A program made the translations under genes and the position numbers. Below the pieces are notes generated by a model that had not been told where the DNA came from, did not search any database, and was given only the letters and a program-made list of their open reading frames with translations. Positions 42,636 to 52,718 of a stretch of 64,000 nucleotides of DNA are shown piece after piece. This DNA comes from Bin87 sp963666415 (GTDB lineage: Bacteria > Chloroflexota > Dehalococcoidia > Lucifugimonadales > UBA3495). The stretch lies in contig CAXXPD010000003.1 in the NCBI GenBank assembly GCA_963666415.2, forward strand, positions 930,001 to 994,000, in the 5' to 3' direction. The first letter of the stretch is position 1. Every line of letters begins with the position of its first letter.

Positions 42636-43763
42636 ATGACCGCAACGAAGAAAGAACCGGTTCTGGTGGTGTTGCAGCTCACCGGCGGCAACGACTACAT
42701 GAACACCATCATTCCCCATGCCGACCCGCTGTACCGGGACAACCGGCCAGTGGTGGGCGTGCCCGATAACCGTATCACGAAGCTGAATGACCGGATTGGA
42801 ATGCACCCGGAAGTGGCGCCGCTGAAGCGATTCTGGGACGCTGGCAACATGGCCATCATCCACGGTGTTGGTTATACCAACGCTCCGCGCAGCCATTTCC
42901 GCAGCATGGACATCTGGCACACCTGTGAGCCTGACAAGCTGGGATCGGAAGGCTGGCTGGGTCGGGCGAGCCGCGATCTGGACCCGACCAAAGACAACGT
43001 CATCACGGCGGTCAACTTTGGGCCGAGCCTGCCGCGCGCCCTGGCGCTGCCGGGCGTTCCGGTGGCCTGCATCGACGACCTGGAAAACTTCGGGATGCTG
43101 ACCAGTATTCAGGAGGAGATGCAGCGCGAGAAGATTATCGACCGCTTCACCCGCCTGTACTCTCCGACGATTGGCAACGGGTTCGTGATGGATTACCTGG
43201 GCCAGACCGGGCTGGACGGCCTCAAGGCCGCCGACATCCTGAAAGTTGCCCCGGAGATTTACAACAGTTCCGTGGAGTATCCCGACACGCCGCTTGCCCG
43301 CAAGCTGAAGGGCATTTCCCAGGTGCACCAGGCCAATCTGGGTACCCGGGTGTTCTACACCGACCACGGCAGCTTCGACAGCCACTCCAACCAGGTTGGG
43401 ATGCACGACGGCCTGTGGCGCGATGTGTCCGCCGCCGTGGGCAGCTTCTTTGATGACCTGCGCGAGAATGACTGCAGCGATGACGTCATCCTGTTGATGT
43501 TCTCGGAGTTTGGCCGCCGGGTTCATGACAACGGCAGCGGAACGGACCACGGCGCAGCGGGGCTGGTGTTCGCGATGGGCGACGGGATCAAGGGCGGCGA
43601 GTACGGCGAATATCCTTCGTCAAGGCCTGAGAACCTGGAGCAGGGCGACTTGGTGCCGGGCGTTGATTTCCGCAGCGTCTACTCAACCATCCTGGAGAAC
43701 TGGATGGGGCTGGACGCCAATCCGATCGTTGGCGGCGTCTACGAAAAGACCCCGTTCATCTAG
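42636..43763 (+). CDS. DUF1501 family protein
   Basis: A 375-residue protein of the alkaline-phosphatase-like DUF1501 family. ATG 42636 is preferred (GGAG nine bases upstream) over an earlier in-frame start. Motifs: LQLTGGNDYMNTIIP near the start, HGVGYTNAPRSHFRSMDIW, the YTDHGSFDSHSNQVG metal-site-like region and MFSEFGRRVHDNGSGTDHGAAG near the C-terminus, with conserved Asp and His residues. It lies 84 bases downstream of DUF1800. Most relatives have a Tat signal; this one does not, so it may be cytosolic. Confidence 0.93.
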   Translation: MTATKKEPVLVVLQLTGGNDYMNTIIPHADPLYRDNRPVVGVPDNRITKLNDRIGMHPEVAPLKRFWDAGNMAIIHGVGYTNAPRSHFRSMDIWHTCEPDKLGSEGWLGRASRDLDPTKDNVITAVNFGPSLPRALALPGVPVACIDDLENFGMLTSIQEEMQREKIIDRFTRLYSPTIGNGFVMDYLGQTGLDGLKAADILKVAPEIYNSSVEYPDTPLARKLKGISQVHQANLGTRVFYTDHGSFDSHSNQVGMHDGLWRDVSAAVGSFFDDLRENDCSDDVILLMFSEFGRRVHDNGSGTDHGAAGLVFAMGDGIKGGEYGEYPSSRPENLEQGDLVPGVDFRSVYSTILENWMGLDANPIVGGVYEKTPFI

Positions 43764-43817
43764 GAAACACTGAATATCGGTTCCGGTCTTCGGGACACGT
43801 CATTTGGTAAGCCCAGC

Positions 43818-43849
43818 CGGGGCCAGTGGGTACGTATCTGCTGGCCCCG
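43818..43849. other. Strong hairpin between DUF1501 and NHL genes
   Basis: A perfect nine-pair stem CGGGGCCAG/CTGGCCCCG with a 14-base loop. It has no U run, so it is more likely an RNA-stability or attenuation hairpin than a simple terminator. Confidence 0.5.
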
Positions 43850-43920
43850 TCATTATGGCGACAGTCGCTCGACGATAATGAGCGCTGGTCGCAACGCACG
43901 ACACACAGCAGGAAGACGCT

Positions 43921-44985
43921 ATGCTAACTCAAATTGCAAAAGGCCGTGTATACGATTACAGCCATTCGGTGGGACGTGGGGCCGCATCCGGGATGGGCTT
44001 CAGCCAGCCGGTGGCAATGGCGTTTGAAGGCAACACGGTTTACGTGTTGAACCGAGGCTTGGAAGGCATCGCCAACGTGCCCTGGAATAAGGTTGCCTAC
44101 GGGGCGCGGGTGAGCATCATCGACGTGGGCACAGAAGCCGGCGACGAGGATTTCACGGGCGAGTTTGGCAAGTACGGCGACCGAGACGGCGAGTTCATCT
44201 GGCCCTCCGGCATGATTCTGGCTCAGGACGGAAATCTTTACGTTTCCGACGAATGGCTGAATCAGGTATCGGTGTTCGGCAAGGACGGGATTTTCGTTCG
44301 CAAATGGAGCGCGGCGCCGGAGGATGATGGCAAAGGACACGGTATTGCCAGCATCGCGAACGACAGCCAGGGCAACATCTATTGCACCGACGGTCGCAGC
44401 CACGAGGTTCGCAAGTTCACCGCCGGCGGGCAGCTCATCACGAGCTGGGGTTCGTTGGGCGAAGGGAGCAGCGAGTTCAACTCCCCCTGGGGGATCACGG
44501 TTGACCAGACCGACGATACCGTTTACGTGGCGGACCACCGCAATCACCGGGTGCAGAAATTCACCGCCGATGGTGAGTTTCTGATGCAGTTCGGCGAGGC
44601 GGGTACGAAGCGCGGGCAAATGCACCTGCCAGTGAAGGTAACCGTCGACCCGCAAGGCGATGTCTACGTGGCTGACTGGAGCGACAACGGAATGCATCCG
44701 GGCAAGGTGCACGTTTTCGACAGCGAGGGCAAGTTTATTATCTCGCTGATTGGCGATGCGCAACAACTCAGCAAGTGGGCCGACATGACGGTGCAGGCCA
44801 ACGCCGACTACCTGAAGCGGCGGCGGGAAGTTGCCACAACCGAGTCGGAATGGCGGTTTGCCCTGCCCACCGACGTGCAGTTCGATGAGGGCAACAGTCG
44901 GCTGGTGGTGCTGGATGCGCAGCGCAGCCGGTTGCAAATTTACGACAAGCGGAACGATTATATGGTTCCACAGATGAACCTGTAA
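43921..44985 (+). CDS. NHL-repeat beta-propeller protein
   Basis: A 354-residue protein made of NHL-type blades. Repeated cores are FIWPSGMILAQDGNLYVSD, GIASIANDSQGNIYCTD, FNSPWGITVDQTDDTVYVAD and LPVKVTVDPQGDVYVAD, each followed by an HxVxKF-like strand. About six blades. No signal peptide. NHL propellers bind proteins, RNA or small ligands, or act as lyases. It follows the DUF1800/DUF1501 pair and ends at a strong terminator, consistent with one operon. Confidence 0.88.
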   Translation: MLTQIAKGRVYDYSHSVGRGAASGMGFSQPVAMAFEGNTVYVLNRGLEGIANVPWNKVAYGARVSIIDVGTEAGDEDFTGEFGKYGDRDGEFIWPSGMILAQDGNLYVSDEWLNQVSVFGKDGIFVRKWSAAPEDDGKGHGIASIANDSQGNIYCTDGRSHEVRKFTAGGQLITSWGSLGEGSSEFNSPWGITVDQTDDTVYVADHRNHRVQKFTADGEFLMQFGEAGTKRGQMHLPVKVTVDPQGDVYVADWSDNGMHPGKVHVFDSEGKFIISLIGDAQQLSKWADMTVQANADYLKRRREVATTESEWRFALPTDVQFDEGNSRLVVLDAQRSRLQIYDKRNDYMVPQMNL

Positions 44986-45000
44986 CGCAGTTATCCGGAT

Positions 45001-45048
45001 GAGCAGGCCACCGTCCGATGTGTGTGATGGTGGCCTGCTCTTGCTTTC
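45001..45048 (+). terminator. Terminator of the DUF1800/DUF1501/NHL operon
   Basis: A perfect 12-pair stem GAGCAGGCCACC/GGTGGCCTGCTC with a 16-base loop, followed by TTGCTTTC. Confidence 0.85.
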
Positions 45049-45094
45049 AGCCAATAAGGGACTGATAACTTTGGTGGATGTTGCCGGCCTATAG

Positions 45095-45424
45095 ATGATG
45101 ATTACACGGGAGCAGGAACCTGAATACATCCGTTTGGCGGAGCAGTCGCCGGGAATGCTGTGTCACGAGGCGCCGGGGGAGATTCTGGAGGCGTGCGCGT
45201 TGGACAACGAGCCCACGCCGTTCCTGGAGCGGTTTTTCGAGGCTGGAATCAGGTCGCACGCCCGGATGCAACATGGTCGGGGATTGCCGCAGATGTTCGT
45301 GAACAACGCAATTCTGGTGCTGTGGTTGCGGGCGTGCCGTCTTTATACCAACGGATTGCTGAAGATTCCCGACCCGGATCTGGAGCGGGAGTTTTTCTCA
45401 AGCGCCGACGTTACGCCCAGCTAG
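45095..45424 (+). CDS. Uncharacterised small protein
   Basis: A 109-residue, mostly helical acidic protein without signal peptide or membrane segment. Two cysteines (CHEAPGEILEAC) are spaced eight apart. It stands alone between a terminator and the tRNA-Ser gene. Codon use resembles neighbouring genes, with frequent third-position G/C, which favours a real gene. No family is recognised. Confidence 0.55.
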   Translation: MMITREQEPEYIRLAEQSPGMLCHEAPGEILEACALDNEPTPFLERFFEAGIRSHARMQHGRGLPQMFVNNAILVLWLRACRLYTNGLLKIPDPDLEREFFSSADVTPS

Positions 45425-45521
45425 TGTGGCCCAAACTGGGGCGCGGTTCGCAGGGTTAGGTTAGAATAAATGGGTGGGCAACCGTTGGCGACTCCGCTGA
45501 TTGCAGCGGGCGACGCGACGC

Positions 45522-45609
45522 GGAGGGATGGCAGAGTGGACGAATGCGACGGTCTTGAAAACCGTTAATCCGCAAGGATTCGTGGGTTCGAATCCCACTC
45601 CCTCCGCCA
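45522..45609 (+). tRNA. tRNA-Ser (TGA anticodon)
   Basis: An 88-nt class II tRNA with encoded CCA: acceptor GGAGGGA/TCCCTCC, anticodon stem and loop CGGT CTTGAAA ACCG, a long variable arm (TAATCCGCAAGGATTC) and the T arm GTGGG TTCGAAT CCCAC. Anticodon TGA. Confidence 0.95.
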
Positions 45610-45735
45610 GTGTATCGATTACCGAGCCCTCTGAAGCGACTGTTTCCGGGCCATTTTGAGCACGGAATGGCTGTTGCCGTTCTACGATTCCGTCAGTAGC
45701 TAACTGGTCGGCGAAAAACACCCGTCTCCCGCAGA

Positions 45736-46019
45736 GGTCCACGTCCAACTGGACCGAGTGGTGGAATAACTCCGGAAGCCTTTCCCCCAGGTGGCCGGGC
45801 TGCTGGCGGACGCCACGCCGGACATCTTGGCCTTCGCGGCCTTCACAGTGGCCCACTGGCAGAAGCTTTGGTCCAACGACCCGGAAGGAAACGGCTGAAC
45901 CGGGAGATCCGCCTTCGCAGAGCCTGCCCCGGTACGGGACGTGGTGGGCATCTTCCCCAACCGACAGTCGGCGCAGCGTCTGGTGGGCGCGGTGCTGGCC
46001 GAGCAGCATGACGAGTAGG
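45736..46019 (+). pseudogene. IS256-family transposase remnant
   Basis: About 95 codons match the C-terminal third of the intact IS256 transposase at 51406: DATPDILAFAAF, VAHWQKLWSNDPE, VVGIFPNRQSAQRLVGAVLAEQHDE. In-frame stops and a frameshift occur and no ends are preserved. The preceding stretch 45610-45735 after the tRNA-Ser gene shows nothing recognisable. Confidence 0.85.
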
Positions 46020-46021
46020 CC

Positions 46022-46200
46022 TAAGCCCGCCGATTTCGGCACCCATCCCGGCGCCAATCATCAACGTCGCAAGCAGAGTGGGCGGACCGGCGACGCCGAA
46101 GAACACTGACACAACCGAGGCCGTCGCCATCCCGATTACGCTCAAGACCGCGGCGAGGGAGAGGCCAAACCCTAATCGGGTGACTGCTGATATTCCCGAC
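46022..46200 (-). pseudogene. Fragment of a membrane-protein gene
   Basis: One minus-strand frame gives about 50 residues with two hydrophobic helices (LSLAAVLSVIGMATASVVSV and GPPTLLATLMIGAGMGAEIG) but has no start or stop of its own. It runs into the antisense of the IS256 remnant on one side and the MITE at 46203 on the other. Probably a transporter piece; family not identifiable. Confidence 0.3.
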
Positions 46201-46202
46201 TA

Positions 46203-46346
46203 AACTAATACCAAGGTGAAAGGCGCATATCGGGGAAGCTAGTCGGCGGCCCAGGACCGCTTTCCAAGTACAGTGGAAGAGCCTCACCGTGGCGCCTAAG
46301 CCAATCTGCAGCGCCTGCAAATGTAGATCCCACCTTGGCTTTAGTT
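46203..46346. mobile_element. 144-bp MITE related to the IS630 element at 56727
   Basis: Ends are AACTAATACCAAGGTG and CACCTTGGCTTTAGTT, matching the inverted ends AACCAAAGCCAAGGTG of the IS630-type element at 56727-60392. TA dinucleotides flank it, as expected for IS630 target duplication. No coding capacity. Confidence 0.75.
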
Positions 46347-47558
46347 TAGTACCGTGTCAATCTGGTTTTGTAGGGTAGATATGCTGGAGCTTACGGCGAG
46401 CATCTTGGGTGGTAAACCGCCAGTCTATGGCTGATTTTGCTGCGTTGCGCTCGCGTTCGAGCGCCGCAACCTCTCGCCGCAGCTCCGGCTCATCGCTGAT
46501 ACGGCGGTTCAGACACCCTCTGCGGAAGACGCTCAACTCGATCTCAGCCATGTTCAGCCAGCTGCCATGCGTAGGAGTGTAATGAAACTCGAGGCGTTGG
46601 GCGATGCGCCGAGCTTCGCACGGCTCAAATGCTTCGTAGAGCGAGCCGAGCTTGTGGGTGTTGAGGTTGTCCAGTACCAGCCTGACCACCTCGGCATCAG
46701 GGTAGGCCTCGTCCACCAGCCACCGCATCTGGTGCGCGAAGTCCACGGCAGTGCGGCGCTCGGTCACCTCCACATGTCTCCATCCACCCTTCGGCTCGCA
46801 GATCATGAACAGGTTCCGGGTCCCGTTTCGCTGGTACTCGGTGTCATAGCGTGCCACCCGTCCGGGGGCAGCCTCGATGGGCGGACGCACCTCCCCAGTC
46901 AATTGCCTGGAGGTCTCGTCGAAACACACTACCGGACGCTCCGGATTGTACTCCGGTTGGTACAGGTCCAGCACGTCCTCCATCCGCGCCACGAACTCCC
47001 CGCTCACCTTGGGGATACACCACTCTTTCTTCTGCCAGGGCTTGAGTTCGTTTTTTTGAGTATCTGGCGCACCGTCTCCAGGGAGATGCTCTCGGCAAAC
47101 TCCAACTCCACCACCTGGTCGGCCAACAACTGGAGTGTCCAGTGCGTGTGCCCTGCGGGCGCGGCGCGGCACGCGAAGGCGATCAGGTGCGCTTCCTGCT
47201 CGCCGTCCAGCTTGCGCTCCTGGCCCGGCCGCGGTCGGTCATTGATGGCGGCCTCAAGTCCTTCCTCCACGTACCGCTTCCGCGCTCTGGCGACCGTAGC
47301 CGCGTTGACCAACAGCACATCGGCTATCTCACGGTCCCGAAGCCCCTGGTCAGCCTTGAGCAGCGACAGCGCACGCTTCACGGTGCGCACTGACGCCTTG
47401 CCTCGCTGGGAAACCTCATTGAGACGGGAGCGTTCGGCCTCGGTCAACTCTACTTTATACTTGATGGCAGCCATGGCTGGGCACTTCCTCACACAAAGAT
47501 CATGCCCCAGTATGGCTGCTTTCTTATATTCTTACAAATCTACCTGGCAACGGTACTA
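46347..47558 (-). mobile_element. IS630-family element, copy 1
   Basis: A 1212-bp element, including flanking TA, with ends TAGTACCGT...ACGGTACTA. Identical in length and nearly in sequence to copy 2 at 55515-56726. Inserted directly beside the MITE. Confidence 0.9.
46357..47474 (-). CDS. IS630 transposase, made by -1 frameshift at an A7 run
   Basis: The N-terminal part (from 47474, after GAGGAAG) holds two helix-turn-helix domains (RTVKRALSLLKADQGLRD, LVNAATVARARKRY). The C-terminal part in the -1 frame holds the DDE domain: VVCFDETSRQL, RLVLDNLNTHK and HGSWLNMAEIELSVF. The frames meet at AAAAAAA (minus strand of 47051-47057), so a -1 slip yields about 372 residues, normal for IS630. Copy 2 has exactly the same arrangement, which argues for programmed frameshifting rather than decay. 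Confidence 0.88.
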
Positions 47559-47611
47559 GCGCCACTCCGACACCGTGCTGCCTGCCCACTGCATATTATC
47601 TTCCCGTACCG

Positions 47612-49391
47612 TTATCGCGGCCGTATGTACTCGTAACCATTGATGTTCCGCAGGTCGCGGTAACGTACGCCTTCGGACCAGGGCTGGATCCTGGGGCCAA
47701 CGGGCCAAACCACGTCGAAGTTGTACAACCCAACATTCGTGAGGGCGTTTTCGAACAGGAAGGAGCCGATCTCGATAGCCAACTCGCGACGCACTGCGCT
47801 GTTAATCTCGCTCATGTGCGCGGGTACCTTCTCGTCCAGCCACGCATGCTCCACACCGCTGCTCCAGACCGCCTGGTGGTTCAGCTTCGAGAGCTTGCCG
47901 GAAAATCCTTGGCCCGGTTCCAGCCGGATGCCGGCAGAGTGGCAGGTGACACCTTGGTAGGTGCGCGCGATCAGGGTGGGGCGCAACGTCGTGTACGGGA
48001 GTCGCTGGAACTTCACGTCCACACCAATGTCGGCCCACATGGCAGCGATCGCCTCACAAGCTTCCGTTTCCACCGGCGCGCCCCGCAACGAAGGCGTCAG
48101 CGTTATGCTGAATCCGTCGGGGTAGCCGGCTTCTGCCAGCAGCTGCCTGGCGCGCTCGGGGTTGTATTCCCAGCGCATTTCCGGCGGCAACCAGGTGTCT
48201 TCGTACTGACCGAACTCCCACATCACCGCCGGGCTACCATAGCCCCGCAACAAGGTGTCAACAATGCCCTGCCGGTCGATTGCGATGGACAGGGCGTTAC
48301 GAACCTTGGCCGCGTTGGCCCATTCCTCGGAGTTCAGGTCCGGGTTTGCGGAAACCCAAGGCAGGTCAGGGTCGTAGCCCGGCTGCTGGTCTTCCGTACC
48401 GATGCCCACGTAATATTGACCGTAGAAGTTGAGCGCGGCCTCTCCCCCACCTGGCGGGCGCATCAAACTCGCTCCTTCCACCTTGGCCAGCGCATCCAAA
48501 GAGTCGAAAGCACTTACGATGGTACCCAGGTTTCCGGTCTGGAATCCGGCGACCCGGGACGATTCTTCAGGAATTTCCCGGAAGTACATTTCGGCGAAAT
48601 GCGGGGTCTTGCGCCAATGGTCTTCGACGGCCTCCATCTTCCAGAACTCGCCGGTTCTGAATTCCACCAAGTCCCAGGAACCAGTGGCGGATATCTGCCT
48701 GTTGGCCTCTTCCGCTCCCAATTCAGCGGTCTGCTTTTTACTGATAATCCAGGTTCCGGCGCCGCCCGGGCTGGTCAGAATTTCGTTGACCTGAACATCC
48801 GACCAAGGTGCGCCGGTGTTGAGTTCCACCGTGTAGTCGTCAATTGCCTTGGCGTGCCCGTCTTCGTTTTCCCAAATCCCCCGCATGTTGGAGGCCCGAG
48901 CGTGCTTGGAACCCTCGGCTCCGAATTGCCGCATGGACCAGATGATGTCCTCGGCGGTCATTTCACCGTAACCCTTGTGGAACTGGACTCCTTCGTTCAA
49001 TCGGAAAGTCCAGGTCGAACCGTCTTCGGAGACTTCCCAACTGTGTGCCAACATCGGCACGGCCGCCAGGTCGCTGCTAACTGTCAAGAGCGATTCGCCG
49101 ATTGGGGCGGTTTGCAGAACGAAAATCTGCGGATTCCCCGTGAGGCTTGGGTGTCCCATAAATGGGCCGAGTTCCTTCTGCCCAACGGTGAGGGTCCCTG
49201 CCAGTTGCTCCAATGAACCAATCGCAGAACCCTCCGGAGTGGGGATTGGGGTGGCGATAGGAACTGCCGTAGCCGCCTGCTGTTGTGGAGCAGGCTGGGC
49301 TGCGGTAGGTTCCGCCGCCTGCTGGTCCGATGCCGCCGGTTGGGCACCCGATCCCTCCTCCAGCGAAGCTCCGCCGCAGGCGATGACTAAA
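47612..49391 (-). pseudogene. Peptide/dipeptide ABC transporter substrate-binding lipoprotein, main part (split by IS1380)
   Basis: The mature part of a family-5 (DdpA/OppA) solute-binding protein: lipobox remainder VIACGG, a Gln/Ala/Pro-rich linker, then the binding fold with LAHSWEVSEDGSTWTFRLNE, AEDIIWSMRQF and NPERARQLLAEAGYPDG. The signal peptide is missing because an IS1380 element is inserted at 49392; upstream codons read in this frame belong to the IS end and recur at 61156. The missing 5' part is at 53961-54027, and joining them restores one 613-residue frame. No permease genes are nearby. Confidence 0.92.
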
Positions 49392-51355
49392 CCCGAATCC
49401 ACCGAAGCGATGGGCCGTGGCGTTGACACCAGGGATGATGGGCAAGGGAAGGCGAACGGGGCAAGCCCGATTCCAATAGATGGGGATGAGGGCGGCGTGA
49501 GATAGCCACACAGACACGATGATGGCGGCCCGCGGTGGCGATGCTGGGCGAAATTGTCAGGGTAGTGTGCAGCAAGAGACGCTCGGGGACCAGCCTGGCG
49601 CAAGTCTGCGAGGCGGTCGGGTAGTCTGGTGAGTGGGTCAGATCTCCGTCGGCGTTGACACCAGCGGTGCCGTCAGGCGGGGAGTGGAAGGGCTCGCAAT
49701 CGAGCCAAGGCGCGACTGAACTGGTTTTTCCAGGGCCAGCGCTGGGGAAGATGCAAAGTGAGGCGGCGCGCCGAGCGGGTGAGCCGTCCGGCGAGGGAGA
49801 AGAAGCGTCGTCGGAGGGTCTTGGTGGTTACCAGTTGCTCACCCAGACCGATGCGCGCGGTCCAGCGGGCCAGGTTGTGGGCCATCACCTGCACCGCCAG
49901 CCAGGCGCCGTTGGCGGCGAAGCGGCCTGAGGGGAGATGGTTGAGCCCGACGCCGTACTTGAGGTCTCGGATGGCGTTCTCGATCTCGGCGTGGCGCCGA
50001 TGGTCGGCCTCCAGTTCCAGGGTGTCCCCGTCTCGGTCGGTGATGAAGCCGTGATAGCGGTAGCTGGCGAAGAGGGCCAGCTGGGAGCCGGGCGTGGGCT
50101 GCACCCGCCGGACGATGAGCCGCACCGGTGCGGCGTCGGGCTCATCCTGGAAGGGGACGTAGGTGGTCTCCGCCACGTCGGCGGCGCCGTCCATCCAGTA
50201 GGGAATCGGCGTCCAGTCAATCTCGGGTATGGCCTCGATGATATTCCGCAGGCGGGCTTGCTGGCGGATGGTGATGGAGTAGCGCACATCCATCTTGCGG
50301 CAGACGGCGACGATGGCGTGGGTGTAGAAGCCGCTGTCAGCCCGCACCGTGAGTTGTCCTCTGGCGCCAGCGTAGCGTACCCGCCCCACCGTCTCGCGTA
50401 GAAAGTGGGCGGCGCCCCGAACGGTGTTGGCGCGGCCCTTGCGCAGCCGAGCCATCAGCACGTCGCCGGTGCCGGCGGCAATGGCCAGCAGCGGGTGATA
50501 GCCTCGCTGGCCGGTGTAGCCGTGGTCGCGCGCCCCCTCCTTGGCCAGACCGTATGTCTCGCAGATGGTGGAGTCCAGGTCGATGGTCAACGGCCCGTCG
50601 CCGGGTCCGGCCCCAGCCGCCCAGGCCCGGGCCAGCAGCTCACGGCTGACCCGATCCAGTTGGCGGACGTGGCCCCCACCGGAAACTGCGCAGGAAGGTC
50701 CCCAGGGTGGATGGCGCCTTGACTACGCAGCCGATGGCGCTAGCCGTCCCGCCGGTGCGCAGCACGTCGGCGTCGTCAATGCAGTCTCCTCCGGCCAGAG
50801 CAGACGCCACCAGCGTCATCACCTTGTCGCCGGTGTTGGCTCGGCCTGGGGCGCGACCCAGGTCCAGGTGCCGGTCAACCAGTTCGGGCCGGCCCAGATG
50901 CCGGCCCAGCGTGGCTGGCAGGATCAGCCCAGCATTGGCCACCAGGCGGTGGTCGTCAAAGGGTAACTGTTCAGATTTGAGGGGAAGTGAGCAGTTGGCG
51001 GCAGGCGGCGAGGGGGTTCAGGCCTCGTGCGCGCCAGGTGCCGAAGACCGATGCCAGCGTCATCTTGCTCTCGGTACCACGTTCCGACCGGGTGCCGCCG
51101 CTGACCTTGCGGCTGATAACCAGATGGCGCAGGCTGCGCTCGGCGGGGTTGTTGTCCGACGGCACGTCCGGTTCGGCCACGAAGACGAAGAGTTCCTTGA
51201 TGTGGCGCTCGATGCGCCGGCACAGCCGGCCCTGCAGAGCTAGCGGGTCAGCCAGGAAGGGCTGGCAGATGACCAGCAGCTGCCGCTCCCAGGCCAGTTG
51301 AGCGGTGCGCCGTCGTTGTGCCTGAGGATGGGTGAAAGACCTGGCCTCGACATAG

Positions 51356-52718
51356 GTAGTGTCCCGTCAAGTAGTGTAAAAGCGCGTCATCCCTTTTGAT
51401 GTTGATCAGGCCGCTGCGTCCAGCATATTGGGCTTCGGCAGTGCCTCGTTGCCGGCGGCGTTGGGGATGGTGAGGTAGCGGCGGCCTTCGGCCCATTCGT
51501 CGTGTTGCTCGGCCAGCACCACGCCCACCAGGCGCCGCGCCGATGGCCGGTTGGGGAAAATGCCCACCACGTCAGTCCGGCGCCTTATCTCCCGGTTCAG
51601 CCGTTCCTGCGGGTTGTTGGACCACAGCTTCTGCCAGTGGGCCACTGGGAAGGCCGTGAAGGCCAGGATGTCCGGCGCGGCATCCGCCAGCAGTTCGGCC
51701 ACCTGGGCAAAGGGCTCCCGGAGTTGTTCCACCACTCGACTCAATTGGCCGTGGACCTCGGCGGGAGACAGTTGCTGGTAGATGGTGCGTACCATGGTGG
51801 CCACGCCGGGTTGGGCACGCTTGGGCACTCGGGTGAGCAGGTTGGCCATGAAGTGGGTGCGGCAGCGTTGCCAGCTGGCCCCAGCAAACACCGCGGCGAT
51901 GGCGTTCTTCAGCCCCTGGTGAGCATCGGAGGTTACCAGCTCCACCCCGCTGAGGCCCCGAGCGGTCAGCGACCGCAGGAAGGCCAGCCAGAAGGCGCCG
52001 TCCTCGCTGGTCCCCACGTCCATACCCAGGATCTCACGCTGCCCTTCGGCATTGACCCCCGTCGCCACCACCACGCAGACGTTGACGATGCGGCCGCCCT
52101 CCCGCACCTTCTGGGTCAGGCCGTCCAGCCACACGTAGGGGTAGGGACCACCGTCCAGGGGCCGACCCAGGAAACTCTCCACCACCTCATCCAGTTGCTG
52201 GCAGATGCGCGACACCTGGCTGCTGGAGATGCCGTCGCAGCCCAGGGCCTTGATCAGATCATCCACCCGTCGGGTGGACACGCCTTCTACATAGGCTTGC
52301 TGGATGACGGCCAGCAGGGCTTTCTCGCTGCGCCGCCGCGGTTCCAGCAGGCTGGGGAAGTAGCTGCCTTCCCGCAGCTTGGGAATATGCAACTCCATGG
52401 TGCCGACCCGGGTGTCCCAGGTGCGGTTGCGGTAGCCATTGCGGTAGGTGACCCGCTCTGGGCTGCGTTCGCCGTGCTCAGCGCCGATCTGGGCGGAAAC
52501 CTCGGCGTCCATGATGCCGTCCACCAGGACCCGCAGTGCTTCCCGCAGAAAGTCCACGTCTCCGTCCATACCACGCTTGCGTAATAATTCCAAAAGATCC
52601 ATTCTTTGCTTGACCACCATCGTTCTCCTTGTTCAGGTCTGGCATTTCCGATCAAGGATGACGCGGTGGTTAGCTTTGGGCTACACCGATTCTTTTACAC
52701 CACCTCCCGGTACTCTAC
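51356..52718 (-). mobile_element. IS256-family element, complete
   Basis: A 1363-bp element with imperfect inverted ends GTAGTGTCCCGTCAAGTAGT and (inverted) GTAGAGTACCGGGAGGTGGT. A 9-bp target duplication TCGACATAG lies at 51347-51355 and 52719-52727. Innermost of a three-level nest. Confidence 0.93.
51406..52620 (-). CDS. IS256-family transposase
   Basis: A 404-residue intact mutator-type transposase: EALRVLVDGIMDAEVSAQIGA at the N-terminus (first part), YVWLDGLTQKVREGG with catalytic Asp, LSGVELVTSDAHQGLKNAI with the second Asp, the CxxH element WQRCRTHFMANLL, and NPQERLNREIRRRTDVVGIFPN with the Glu. A GGAGAA RBS lies just before the ATG. It has an older relative in the remnant at 45736. 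Confidence 0.95.
   Translation of the reverse strand: MVVKQRMDLLELLRKRGMDGDVDFLREALRVLVDGIMDAEVSAQIGAEHGERSPERVTYRNGYRNRTWDTRVGTMELHIPKLREGSYFPSLLEPRRRSEKALLAVIQQAYVEGVSTRRVDDLIKALGCDGISSSQVSRICQQLDEVVESFLGRPLDGGPYPYVWLDGLTQKVREGGRIVNVCVVVATGVNAEGQREILGMDVGTSEDGAFWLAFLRSLTARGLSGVELVTSDAHQGLKNAIAAVFAGASWQRCRTHFMANLLTRVPKRAQPGVATMVRTIYQQLSPAEVHGQLSRVVEQLREPFAQVAELLADAAPDILAFTAFPVAHWQKLWSNNPQERLNREIRRRTDVVGIFPNRPSARRLVGVVLAEQHDEWAEGRRYLTIPNAAGNEALPKPNMLDAAA

Noticed and set aside
45522..46346. Integrative element using tRNA-Ser as attachment site
   Set aside because: No duplicated tRNA 3' end and no integrase were found; the downstream DNA is IS debris.
49392..49603. Upstream extension of the binding-protein frame to 49603
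   Set aside because: These codons belong to the IS1380 end and recur at 61156-61367; the true signal peptide is at 53961-54027.
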